A stretch of DNA of 10,131 nucleotides from contig JAEZZN010000022.1 in the NCBI GenBank assembly GCA_023418535.1, positions 1-10,131 on the forward strand. Direction: 5' to 3'. Each line of letters opens with the position of its first letter. Within the stretch, counting starts at the first letter, position 1. This stretch comes from Bacillota bacterium. Its GTDB lineage: Bacteria > Bacillota_A > Clostridia > Tissierellales > Peptoniphilaceae. The notes beneath the pieces are model-generated. The model had not been told where the DNA came from. It did no database searches and saw only the letters and a list, made by a program, of their open reading frames with translations. Made by a program: the position numbers and the translations under genes. Below are positions 1-6,752 of the stretch, piece after piece.

Positions 1-125
1 ACCCATTTATTTGTCATCATATAGACATGGCAAACCAGACCAATTATTATTGTTGAAATGAAAGCTATTTTTACATTTTTATTTAATTTTAAATACCAAT
101 TTTTAAATTTATTGTCTAGATTCAT
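1..125 (-). CDS. N-terminal part of a membrane protein, cut by the window edge
   Basis: On the minus strand an ATG at 125-123 has an AAAAGGAG ribosome binding site at 138-131, five bases upstream, and opens a frame that stays open to the window edge (41 codons). The peptide starts MNLDNKFKNWYLKLNK and continues into a hydrophobic stretch, FISTIIIGLVCHVY, followed by MMTNKW. A short basic, amphipathic N-terminus before a first transmembrane helix suggests an integral membrane protein. A helix followed by a TNK-like motif recalls the start of large multi-pass proteins of the GtrII/glucosyltransferase type, but 41 residues cannot establish that. The gene is divergent from the dnaJ-clpB operon. 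I saw no convincing promoter for it in the 159-base gap: the only good TATAAT on this strand lies too close to the ribosome binding site. The existence of a gene is fairly safe; the family is not. Confidence 0.7.
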   Translation of the reverse strand, partial: MNLDNKFKNWYLKLNKNVKIAFISTIIIGLVCHVYMMTNKW

Positions 126-202
126 AATAACTCCTTTTGTCTATTATATATAATCTAGTTTATTTTATCTACAATATAATGTTAAAAGATTGTAATAAAT
201 AC

Positions 203-231
203 TTGCAATAATTAGATAAAAAATGTATAAT
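203..231 (+). promoter_or_regulatory. Sigma-A promoter of the dnaJ-clpB operon
   Basis: TTGCAA at 203-208 and TATAAT at 226-231 are separated by exactly 17 bases. The predicted start of transcription, around 238, falls at the left edge of the CtsR-type operator, so a bound repressor would block initiation or escape. The spacing and -10 box are consensus; the start site itself is inferred. Confidence 0.85.
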
Positions 232-239
232 ATAGTAAA

Positions 240-270
240 AGTCAAAGATAGTCAAAGTTAAACAGTCAAA
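240..270 (+). promoter_or_regulatory. CtsR operator with a third half-site
   Basis: AGTCAAA at 240-246 and again at 250-256, three bases apart, match the CtsR consensus RGTCAAANANRGTCAAA at every fixed position. A third AGTCAAA lies at 264-270, seven bases further on and just before the GGAGG of dnaJ. CtsR represses clp and other class III heat-shock genes in low-GC Gram-positive bacteria and is released on heat or protein stress. The position just downstream of the -10 box fits repression. No CIRCE element (the HrcA operator) was seen here, so CtsR is the likely main regulator of this operon. Confidence 0.88.
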
Positions 271-284
271 GAGTTGGAGGGAGT

Positions 285-1175
285 ATGAAATATAAAGATT
301 ATTATGAAATATTAGGAGTAGATAAAAGCTCTACACCAGAAGAAATAAAGAAAGCATATCGAAAATTAGCGAAAAAATATCATCCTGATTTGAATAAAGG
401 TTCCGAAGAAGCTGCAGAAAAGCTAAAAGAAGTAAATGAAGCATATGAAGTTTTATCAGATGAAGAAAAGAAAGCAAAATATGATCAATTTGGTTCAGCT
501 TATCAAGATGGTATGAATTTTGATCCTTCACAATATGGATACACATATACAAGCTCAGGTGGAAGTGGATTCTCAGATTTCTTCGAAACAATATTTGGTG
601 GTGGAGGATTTGGAGGATTTACATCAGGAAGTGCTTCTCAGGGAAGAGGATTTCAAGATATATTTGGACAATTCACTACAAATAGAAAACAACGACCACA
701 TTATGATATAGAGCAAAATCTTACAATTGATGAAGCCTATAAAGGTGGTGAAAGAAATATAGGCGTAAATCTTGCAGGTAATAATAAAGATATACATTTT
801 AAATGGCCTGCTGGAATTACAAACAAAAAGAAAATTAAAATAAAAGGCGATAATTTTGGTATTGATGGTGATATTTATGTAAAGATAAATATTGTAGATA
901 AAGACGAATTGGACGGACTAGATATCATTAAAAATATTGAAATAACACCATGGGAAGCATATTTTGGTACTAAAAAAGTTATAAAAACTTTAGAAGGCAA
1001 AATTAAAGTAAATATCCCAGAAAAAATTCAAACTGATAAGAAAATCAAATTAAAATCAAAAGGTTTTAAAGATAGAAATGGAAAGATAGGAGATATGTAT
1101 CTTCAAATAAAGATTATAAATCCAAAACTTTCAAAAGAACAAGAAGAAATATATAGAAAACTAATGGAGGCATAA
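285..1175 (+). CDS. DnaJ/CbpA-type Hsp40 co-chaperone without zinc finger
   Basis: A 296-residue class B J-domain protein. It stimulates the DnaK ATPase and hands non-native or aggregated protein to DnaK and then to ClpB in the cytoplasm. Residues 3-70 form the J domain, with the HPD motif at 33-35 followed by the usual [12 protein letters not shown] end. A Gly/Phe-rich linker follows (about 71-130, with GGGGFGGF), then two substrate-binding C-terminal beta domains (about 138-290). The CxxCxGxG zinc repeats of canonical DnaJ are absent, and the protein has no cysteine at all, so it is CbpA/DnaJ-B-like rather than the housekeeping DnaJ of a grpE-dnaK-dnaJ operon. The start has a GGAGG box at 276-280. 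It is first in the operon directly after the CtsR box and is followed by clpB after one base, which implies matched synthesis of the two partners. Family assignment is secure; the choice between the names dnaJ and cbpA is open. Confidence 0.93.
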   Translation: MKYKDYYEILGVDKSSTPEEIKKAYRKLAKKYHPDLNKGSEEAAEKLKEVNEAYEVLSDEEKKAKYDQFGSAYQDGMNFDPSQYGYTYTSSGGSGFSDFFETIFGGGGFGGFTSGSASQGRGFQDIFGQFTTNRKQRPHYDIEQNLTIDEAYKGGERNIGVNLAGNNKDIHFKWPAGITNKKKIKIKGDNFGIDGDIYVKINIVDKDELDGLDIIKNIEITPWEAYFGTKKVIKTLEGKIKVNIPEKIQTDKKIKLKSKGFKDRNGKIGDMYLQIKIINPKLSKEQEEIYRKLMEA

Positions 1176-1176
1176 T

Positions 1177-3744
1177 ATGGATATGAATAAATTTTCTAGT
1201 AAAGCACTAGAATATGTTGAAAGAGCCCAAAATATTGCTATAAAAAATTCAAATCCAGAAATTAATGAAAAACATTTAGCTTATGCAATGTTTTCAGATT
1301 CCGATGGTTTAATTTTTAGATTAGTAAATTTAATGGGTAAAAACTCACAACAAATTAGAGATGAATTAAAAAATATAGTAGAAAGATTGCCACAACAATC
1401 TGGTGGTGACACACGTATAAGTACAACTTATCAAAGAATATTATTAAAATCTGAAGATGAAGCTAAAAAACTTAATGATTCTTATATAGGAATTGAACAT
1501 ATATTTTTAGCTTTATTAGATGAAAAAAACAATGATATTGTAAAATTTTTCAATGATAAAAAATTAAATTATAAAAATTTTAGTGATAAGCTTAATGAAT
1601 TTAAGAAAGATAGTCAAAATCAAAATACTCAAAGAGAAGATTCAAGTTTATCAAAATATACAACAGATTTAACTTTAATGGCTCAAGAAGGTAAAATAGA
1701 TCCAATAATTGGTAGAGATGAAGAAATTAGATCTGCAATTAGAATACTTTCAAGAAGAACTAAGAACAATCCAGTTTTAATAGGTGAACCTGGTGTTGGT
1801 AAAACAGCAATAGTTGAAGGTATAGCTCAAAGAATTATAAATAATGATGTACCTGAAAAACTTAAAAACGTAAAATTACTATCATTAGACCTCGCTGCAC
1901 TTATAGCTGGAGCTAAATATAGAGGTGAGTTTGAAGAAAGATTAAAAGAAGTAATTAAAGAAGTCGAAGAATCAGATGGGGAAATTATACTATTTGTAGA
2001 TGAAATGCATATGATAGTAGGTGCTGGTAAAACAGATGGCGCAATGGATGCAGGGAATATCATGAAACCTGCTTTATCACGTGGTTTAATAAAGGTAATA
2101 GGTGCAACTACAATAAATGAATATCGTAAATATATTGAAAAAGATGGAGCTTTAGAAAGAAGATTCCAAAAAGTTATAGTAGATCAACCAAGCGTTGAAG
2201 ATACAATTTCAATATTGAGAGGTATTAAGGAAAAATATGAAATACACCATGGTATAAGAATTGCAGACTCTGCAATTATAGCGGCAGTTGTATTATCAAA
2301 TAGATATATTACCGATAGATTCTTACCAGATAAGGCAATAGATTTAATGGATGAAGCATCTTCAATGGTTCGTACAGAAATTGATTCAATGCCTAGTGAT
2401 ATAGATGATTTAAGAAGAGAAATATTACAATTACAAATTGAAATTACAGCTCTTAAAAAAGAAACTGATGAATATTCTAAAGAAAGACTTGAATTACTTG
2501 AAAAAGAAATAAAAGAAAAAGATGACATATATAATGAAAAATTTGCTAAATGGCAAGATTCTAAGAAAGTATTAGATAAAGAAAATGAAATCAAGGAAAG
2601 AATTGATAGATTAAAAATAGAAATAGAAGATGCCGAAAGACGTTATGATTTTGATACATTATCAAGATTAAAATATGGAGAACTTCCAAAATTAACAGAA
2701 GAATTAAAAGAAACACAAGAAAAAGCAAGAGAAGAATCCGGATTAAAAGAAGAAGTAACAGAAGAAGAAATAGCGGAAGTAATTTCAAAATGGACAGGAG
2801 TTCCTGTTTCAAAATTACAAGAAACTGAAAAAGAAAAAATATTAACTCTTGGAGAAAAATTAAAAGAAAGAGTAATTGGACAAGATGAAGCTGTTGAAGC
2901 TGTTTCAGAAGCTATTTTAAGAGCTAGATCTGGATTAAAAGATGAAAATAGACCTATAGGTTCATTTATATTCTTAGGACCTACAGGTGTAGGTAAAACA
3001 GAGCTTGCAAAAGCGTTGACACAATTAATGTTTGATGATGAAAGAAATATAATACGTATTGATATGTCTGAATATATGGAAAAATATTCAGTTTCAAGAT
3101 TAATAGGTGCTGCTCCAGGTTATGTGGGTTATGAAGAAGGCGGACAACTTACAGAAGCTGTACGTAGAAAACCTTATTCAGTAGTATTATTTGATGAAAT
3201 TGAAAAAGCTCATCCAGATGTATTCAATATATTATTACAAGTGCTTGATGATGGTAGACTTACAGACAATCAAGGTCGAACTGTAGATTTCAAGAACACT
3301 ATTATAATCATGACTTCTAATATAGGTTCTCAATACTTACTAGATGGATTAGATGATAAAGGTCAAATAATCCAAGAAGCTAGAGATAAAGTTGATGGAG
3401 AACTAAAGATTAGATTTAGACCAGAATTCTTAAACAGAATTGATGAAATAGTTATGTTCAAACCTTTAGGAAAAGATCAAATCAGCCATATAATAGATTT
3501 AGAATTAGCTAAGATTTCTGAAATACTAGAAGATAGAAAAATTACTTTATCTATAGATGAAAAAGCTAAAGATTATATTATAGAAAATGCTTATTCACCA
3601 ACATTTGGTGCAAGACCAATTAAGAGATTCCTACAAAAGAATTTAGAAACTAGTCTAGCTAGAAAATTACTTGCTGGAGAAATAAAAGAAAAAGATGATG
3701 TTCAAATAACTGCTGATGAAAATGGTTTGATATTTAATCATTAA
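1177..3744 (+). CDS. clpB: ATP-dependent disaggregase ClpB (Hsp100)
   Basis: An 855-residue AAA+ chaperone that forms a hexameric ring and threads aggregated proteins through its pore together with DnaK/DnaJ. The order is standard: N domain (about 1-145); first AAA+ domain with Walker A GEPGVGKT at 203-210, pore-loop Tyr248 in KYRGEF and Walker B Asp275-Glu276; a long coiled-coil middle domain (about 395-520, including a [17 protein letters not shown] segment); second AAA+ domain with Walker A GPTGVGKT at 601-608, pore loop GYVGYE at 648-653, Walker B Asp673-Glu674 and sensor-2 GAR at 811-813. The full middle domain and the absence of an IGF/IGL ClpP-docking loop separate it from ClpC, ClpA and ClpE. 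Length is normal. GGAGG at 1166-1170, inside the dnaJ end, is six bases from the chosen ATG and twelve from an in-frame ATG two codons later, which favours the first. Regulation is by the upstream CtsR box. Confidence 0.98.
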   Translation: MDMNKFSSKALEYVERAQNIAIKNSNPEINEKHLAYAMFSDSDGLIFRLVNLMGKNSQQIRDELKNIVERLPQQSGGDTRISTTYQRILLKSEDEAKKLNDSYIGIEHIFLALLDEKNNDIVKFFNDKKLNYKNFSDKLNEFKKDSQNQNTQREDSSLSKYTTDLTLMAQEGKIDPIIGRDEEIRSAIRILSRRTKNNPVLIGEPGVGKTAIVEGIAQRIINNDVPEKLKNVKLLSLDLAALIAGAKYRGEFEERLKEVIKEVEESDGEIILFVDEMHMIVGAGKTDGAMDAGNIMKPALSRGLIKVIGATTINEYRKYIEKDGALERRFQKVIVDQPSVEDTISILRGIKEKYEIHHGIRIADSAIIAAVVLSNRYITDRFLPDKAIDLMDEASSMVRTEIDSMPSDIDDLRREILQLQIEITALKKETDEYSKERLELLEKEIKEKDDIYNEKFAKWQDSKKVLDKENEIKERIDRLKIEIEDAERRYDFDTLSRLKYGELPKLTEELKETQEKAREESGLKEEVTEEEIAEVISKWTGVPVSKLQETEKEKILTLGEKLKERVIGQDEAVEAVSEAILRARSGLKDENRPIGSFIFLGPTGVGKTELAKALTQLMFDDERNIIRIDMSEYMEKYSVSRLIGAAPGYVGYEEGGQLTEAVRRKPYSVVLFDEIEKAHPDVFNILLQVLDDGRLTDNQGRTVDFKNTIIIMTSNIGSQYLLDGLDDKGQIIQEARDKVDGELKIRFRPEFLNRIDEIVMFKPLGKDQISHIIDLELAKISEILEDRKITLSIDEKAKDYIIENAYSPTFGARPIKRFLQKNLETSLARKLLAGEIKEKDDVQITADENGLIFNH

Positions 3745-3748
3745 AAAT

Positions 3749-3787
3749 AAAAAACTTCAAGGATTTAATAATCTTTGAAGTTTTTTT
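3749..3787 (+). terminator. Rho-independent terminator of dnaJ-clpB
   Basis: The arms ACTTCAAGGAT (3754-3764) and ATCTTTGAAGT (3771-3781) pair over 11 bp with one G-U, around a six-base TTAATA loop. The stem is preceded by an A run and followed by seven T (3781-3787). It begins a few bases after the clpB stop and closes the operon. Confidence 0.92.
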
Positions 3788-3812
3788 GTGAAAATTTAAA
3801 ATAAAAATATAA

Positions 3813-3841
3813 TTGAATATTATCTGAAAAAAGGATAAAAT
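3813..3841 (+). promoter_or_regulatory. Promoter of the ABC-F gene and its leader
   Basis: TTGAAT at 3813-3818 and TAAAAT at 3836-3841 are 17 bases apart. Transcription would start near 3848, just upstream of the ribosome binding site of the MVIL leader ORF, giving a 5' leader of roughly 240 bases before the ABC-F start codon. Each box has one mismatch or more to consensus, so it is probable rather than certain. It opens the 342-base stretch between clpB and the ABC-F gene, which is otherwise filled by the leader elements described separately. Confidence 0.6.
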
Positions 3842-3869
3842 ATAAATATCATAATAAAGGAGAGTGGGG

Positions 3870-3884
3870 ATGGTAATTTTATAA
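3870..3884 (+). CDS. Four-codon leader peptide MVIL upstream of the ABC-F gene
   Basis: AAAGGAG at 3856-3862 lies seven bases before an ATG at 3870, followed by GTA ATT TTA and the stop TAA. A ribosome binding site of this quality in front of only four codons, close to the predicted 5' end of the transcript, is typical of regulatory leader ORFs. Very short leader ORFs coupled to a terminator are known in front of ABC-F resistance genes (for example Listeria lmo0919). A ribosome arrested here by an antibiotic would alter folding of the following RNA. The role is inferred from layout; the peptide itself probably does nothing after release. Confidence 0.55.
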   Translation: MVIL

Positions 3885-3910
3885 AATGGATTAATGAATT
3901 TAATACTTAT

Positions 3911-3944
3911 ATAGTTAGCAGGGATTGTATTCCTGAACTGTTTA
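3911..3944 (+). promoter_or_regulatory. Leader hairpin with competing antiterminator arm
   Basis: CAGGGAT (3919-3925) pairs with ATTCCTG (3929-3935) around a TGT loop. The stem continues outward as ATAGTT (3911-3916) with AACTGT (3936-3941), leaving a two-base AG bulge: 13 bp in all, including two G-U pairs. The 3' arm overlaps CTGTTTA (3938-3944), which is identical to the left arm of the downstream terminator (3984-3990) and complementary to TAAACAG at 3997-4003. When this hairpin is open, its 3' arm could take the terminator's right arm and prevent termination. The pairings are visible in the sequence; the switching is inferred. Confidence 0.6.
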
Positions 3945-3981
3945 GTATGCCATTTTATATGATATCATTTAGCACGCATCT

Positions 3982-4011
3982 ATCTGTTTATCTATATAAA
4001 CAGATTTTTTT
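3982..4011 (+). terminator. Intrinsic terminator (attenuator) in the ABC-F leader
   Basis: ATCTGTTTAT (3982-3991) and ATAAACAGAT (3996-4005) form a perfect 10-bp stem with a CTAT loop, followed by seven T (4005-4011). It lies about 75 bases before the ABC-F start codon and downstream of that gene's promoter, so it should cut most transcripts short unless antitermination occurs. There is no upstream gene left to terminate, since clpB already has its own terminator at 3749-3787; this supports an attenuator role. Confidence 0.8.
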
Positions 4012-4086
4012 ATATCTAAAATCTAATTCTACAATTTTTAATATCCATATATTATGGCATACATTCTCAAATTTGAAGGAGGATTT

Positions 4087-5616
4087 ATGCTGCAAATTAA
4101 TAATCTAAACATATACTTATTGGAAGACTTACGCCCATTGATTGAGGATTTTACTTTTTCATTAAATAAATCTGACAAGGTTGCTCTTATAGGTGAAGAA
4201 GGAAATGGTAAATCAATCTTAATGAAGGCTATCTATGATAAAAAAATGATAGAAGATATATGTTCTATTTCTGGAGAGATATTTTCAAAGAATGAAAAAA
4301 TCGCTTATTTACCACAATCAATAGATGAAGAAACACTAAAAAATACAACTGAAGAATATTTACAAGAAAATATTTCCTATGAATTTTTCGACTATAATCT
4401 TTATTATAAATTAATTGGGGAACTAAATTTTGATGAAGAATTAATTTCTAATAATAAATATATCTCGACCTTATCTGGTGGTGAAAGAATAAAATATATT
4501 TTATTAGTAGAACTGATGAAATCACCTACTATAATTTTAATGGATGAACCAAGTAATGATCTTGATTTAGAGTCGGTTAAATGGCTTGAAAATTTTATGA
4601 AAAATTTAGATATTCCACTTATATTTATTTCACATGATATTAAACTTCTATCAAATGTCGCAAATAGAATAATTCATCTTGAACAAATATTAAGGCGGTC
4701 AAAAACAAAGCATACTATTAGCTCTTTGACTTACCAAGAATATGTAGATCAAAGGTCATTAAATATAATAAATCAGACAAAACGAGCCAACAAAGATAAA
4801 GAAGAGTTTGATAAGAAGGTTTCTAGATATAGAAGAATTCATGATTCTGTACAAGATTCATTAAGAGCTACAAAACCTAACAATCCGGCAGTTGGTAAAA
4901 ATTTGAAAGATAAGATGCATACAGTTAAAGCTATGGGGAAAATTTTGGAGAAAGAAAAAGAAAATCTTACAAAAGCTCCCGATTATGAAGATGAAATATC
5001 CATAAATTTTGATGAAGATATAAATGTACCTAATGGAAAAGTTATTTTAGATATGTATTTAGAAAAGCTTGAAATTGCTGATAGGATTTTGTCTAAAAAT
5101 ATAAATTTAAAAGTTATTGGACCTGAAAAAATCTGTATTATAGGGACAAATGGTGTTGGTAAATCAACTCTATTAAAGATAATAATAAAAGAGTTGAAAG
5201 ATTTAAATCTCAATGTTGGATATATGCCTCAAACATATTTTGAACTTGGAGAATATGAGATAAATGCTATCGAATATTTATCTAAAGATTTTACCAAGGA
5301 TGAACATTCTAAAATCTCAACTTATTTAGGATCTTTAAATTTTAAAAGAGAAGAGATGTATAGAAATATAAAATCTTTATCAGGAGGACAAAAGGCTAAA
5401 TTATTTTTTGCTAAAATGAATTTAGATAAATGTGAAGTTTTAGTTCTAGATGAACCTACAAGAAATCTATCTCCACTTTCACAACCAGAAATTATAAATG
5501 CTCTAAAATTATTTAATGGTTCGATTATTTCAGTTTCACACGATAGAAACTTTATAAATGAAGTATGTGATAAGTGTTATGAACTCACTAAGGATGGTCT
5601 ACGATTAGTAAACTAA
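4087..5616 (+). CDS. ABC-F ATPase, probable ribosome-protection antibiotic resistance factor
   Basis: A 509-residue soluble protein with two ATP-binding cassettes and no membrane domain. Cassette 1: Walker A GEEGNGKS 36-43, signature LSGGE 129-133, Walker B Asp153-Glu154, SHD 182-184. Cassette 2: Walker A GTNGVGKS 353-360, signature LSGGQ 431-435, Walker B Asp455-Glu456, SHD 484-486. The charged helical linker (about 215-320) includes a proline-containing tip, KPNNPAVGKNL. ABC-F proteins of this build bind the ribosomal E site and use the linker tip to displace drugs from the peptidyl-transferase region. After cassette 2 Walker B the sequence is DEPTRNLSPLS, not the usual DEPTNHLD of housekeeping EttA/Uup-type members. 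The nearest relatives by feel are intrinsic clostridial resistance factors (Lsa/CplR/VmlR-like), likely against lincosamides, pleuromutilins or streptogramin A; the spectrum is inferred. The start at 4087 is chosen because AAGGAGG (4076-4082) sits four bases upstream; the in-frame ATG at 4054 lacks such a site. Expression is probably attenuated by the leader. Confidence 0.88.
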   Translation: MLQINNLNIYLLEDLRPLIEDFTFSLNKSDKVALIGEEGNGKSILMKAIYDKKMIEDICSISGEIFSKNEKIAYLPQSIDEETLKNTTEEYLQENISYEFFDYNLYYKLIGELNFDEELISNNKYISTLSGGERIKYILLVELMKSPTIILMDEPSNDLDLESVKWLENFMKNLDIPLIFISHDIKLLSNVANRIIHLEQILRRSKTKHTISSLTYQEYVDQRSLNIINQTKRANKDKEEFDKKVSRYRRIHDSVQDSLRATKPNNPAVGKNLKDKMHTVKAMGKILEKEKENLTKAPDYEDEISINFDEDINVPNGKVILDMYLEKLEIADRILSKNINLKVIGPEKICIIGTNGVGKSTLLKIIIKELKDLNLNVGYMPQTYFELGEYEINAIEYLSKDFTKDEHSKISTYLGSLNFKREEMYRNIKSLSGGQKAKLFFAKMNLDKCEVLVLDEPTRNLSPLSQPEIINALKLFNGSIISVSHDRNFINEVCDKCYELTKDGLRLVN

Positions 5617-5621
5617 TCTAC

Positions 5622-5650
5622 TTGTTATTAAATTTCATATACTTTAAAAT
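5622..5650 (+). promoter_or_regulatory. Possible promoter of the DNA methyltransferase gene
   Basis: TTGTTA at 5622-5627 and TAAAAT at 5645-5650, 17 bases apart, lie in the 61-base gap after the ABC-F gene. No terminator is visible in the gap, so the methyltransferase may be read both from this promoter and by readthrough from the attenuated ABC-F transcript. Confidence 0.45.
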
Positions 5651-5677
5651 ATAAATATAATAATTAAAGGAAATGAG

Positions 5678-6601
5678 ATGAAAAAGTCAAAAAGAAATAA
5701 AACAATAGATTTCTCAATGGAAGAAGGAAGAGATTTTTTAAAAAACGCTATATATTTCAATGAGAATATAAAATTTAATGATTTGATTAATAAAAATATT
5801 ATTGGAGATACATTTGAGGTTTTAGACTATATAAAAGATAATTCTATTGATCTTATCATAGTTGACCCTCCTTATAATTTAAGGAAGAATTATCATGGAA
5901 ATGTTTTTTCGGAAGTATCTAAAAAAGAATATGAAGAATATACCAAATCTTGGATATTGAAATTAAAGGACAAATTGAAGGAAAATGGTTCAATGTATAT
6001 TTGTTGTGATTGGAAATCTTCAATAGTTATAGCAAATGTAATTTCAAGCCATTTTATTGTTAGAAATAGAATCACTTGGCAAAGAGAAAAGGGTAGAGGT
6101 TCAAAAGATAATTGGAAAAATTCCATGGAAGATATATGGTATGTAACTAAATCTAATGAATTTACTTTTAATGTAGAGGATGTTAAAAAAAGACGTAAAG
6201 TAATTGCTCCATATAAGCAAGATGGTGAGGCTAAAGATTGGAAAGAAGATTCAAATTTAAAATATAGAGATACATATCCATCAAATTTTTGGGATGATAT
6301 CACAATTCCGTTTTGGTCAATGAAAGAAAATACAGCTCATCCAACCCAAAAGCCTGAAAAATTAATAGCAAAATTAATACTAGCATCTTCAAATGAAAAT
6401 GATTTAGTATTGGATCCTTTTGCTGGTTCAGGAACAACGGCTGTTACCGCAAAAAAATTAAATAGAAGATACATTTCTATTGAACAAAATGAACTTTATA
6501 TTGCTTGGGCAGAAAAAAGATTACTTGATGCTGATGAGGATAGAACTATCCAAGGATATGAAGACAATATATTTTATGATAGAAATTATAGAAATGGGTG
6601 A
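5678..6601 (+). CDS. Solitary beta-class DNA methyltransferase (probably N6-adenine)
   Basis: A 307-residue amino-methyltransferase that transfers a methyl group from S-adenosylmethionine to an exocyclic amino group in DNA. The catalytic motif IV, DPPYNL, is at 63-68, and the SAM-binding motif I, DPFAGSGTT, is at 246-254. Catalytic motif first and SAM motif last is the beta-class order (M.HinfI, CcrM and DpnA type). DPPY favours N6-adenine over N4-cytosine, without excluding the latter. Other recognisable blocks are TWQREKGRG, the HPTQKPEKL segment before motif I, and a C-terminal AEKRLLDADEDRTIQGY. The region between about 100 and 230 should hold the target recognition part, and the site cannot be read from it. 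AAAGGA at 5666-5671 is six bases from the start. No restriction endonuclease is encoded beside it in this window, so it looks like an orphan, regulatory or anti-restriction enzyme, or a remnant of a restriction system. The length is normal and the motifs are intact. Confidence 0.9.
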   Translation: MKKSKRNKTIDFSMEEGRDFLKNAIYFNENIKFNDLINKNIIGDTFEVLDYIKDNSIDLIIVDPPYNLRKNYHGNVFSEVSKKEYEEYTKSWILKLKDKLKENGSMYICCDWKSSIVIANVISSHFIVRNRITWQREKGRGSKDNWKNSMEDIWYVTKSNEFTFNVEDVKKRRKVIAPYKQDGEAKDWKEDSNLKYRDTYPSNFWDDITIPFWSMKENTAHPTQKPEKLIAKLILASSNENDLVLDPFAGSGTTAVTAKKLNRRYISIEQNELYIAWAEKRLLDADEDRTIQGYEDNIFYDRNYRNG

Positions 6602-6616
6602 GAATCGGGTAATCAG

Positions 6617-6643
6617 TAAATAAATTAAGATTTATTTATTTTT
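6617..6643 (+). terminator. Weak A/T-only terminator after the methyltransferase gene
   Basis: TAAATAAAT (6617-6625) and ATTTATTTA (6630-6638) pair perfectly over 9 bp around a TAAG loop, with five T following (6639-6643). The stem contains no G-C pair, so its strength is doubtful, but its position just after the stop codon fits. Confidence 0.45.
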
Positions 6644-6655
6644 ATAAATTATAGA

Positions 6656-6684
6656 TTGAAAAGATACAAATATTGTAGTATAAT
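6656..6684 (+). promoter_or_regulatory. Consensus promoter of the small secreted protein/permease unit
   Basis: TTGAAA (6656-6661) and a perfect TATAAT (6679-6684) are 17 bases apart. This is one of the strongest-looking promoters in the window. The predicted start near 6691 falls at a 12-base palindrome and leaves a leader of about 60 bases before the ATG at 6753. Confidence 0.85.
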
Positions 6685-6692
6685 AATACCAT

Positions 6693-6704
6693 GAAATCGA
6701 TTTC
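6693..6704. promoter_or_regulatory. Palindrome at the transcription start, possible operator
   Basis: GAAATCGATTTC is a perfect 12-base inverted repeat lying about +3 to +14 relative to the predicted start of the 6656-6684 promoter. That is where a dimeric repressor commonly binds. No regulator gene lies next to it in the window. Short perfect palindromes also arise by chance in AT-rich DNA, so this is only a candidate. Confidence 0.3.
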
Positions 6705-6752
6705 TTAGCTTTGTTTCTAATATGTATTGTAAAGACTTTAAGAGGGGAATTA

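Noticed and set aside
126..202. TATAAT on the minus strand at 148-143 as promoter of the leftward membrane protein.
   Set aside because: The predicted start would fall inside the ribosome binding site and the -35 is poor.
240..270. The repeated AGTCAAA as a small repeat array or CRISPR-like element.
   Set aside because: Three heptamers with 3- and 7-base gaps fit a CtsR operator exactly; there are no spacers or repeats of CRISPR size.
2184..2594. 136-residue minus-strand ORF within clpB, and similar minus-strand ORFs at 5893-6303, 1827-2063 and 9291-9536.
   Set aside because: They are mirror frames of strongly conserved genes, rich in Ser/Ile/Leu, without ribosome binding sites.
4054..4086. 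Upstream in-frame ATG adding 11 residues to the ABC-F protein.
   Set aside because: No ribosome binding site before it, whereas AAGGAGG lies four bases before the ATG at 4087, where homology-like sequence (LQINNLNIYL) also begins.
3839..4104. A long open frame across the ABC-F leader (about 85 codons without a stop).
   Set aside because: It has no start codon until an ATG at 3947, which lacks a ribosome binding site, and it runs through the terminator stem and the real ABC-F start. RNA structure explains the sequence better.
6691..6708. Mini-ORF MKSIS starting at the predicted transcription start of the small-protein promoter.
   Set aside because: No ribosome binding site; it coincides with a palindrome that better explains the sequence.
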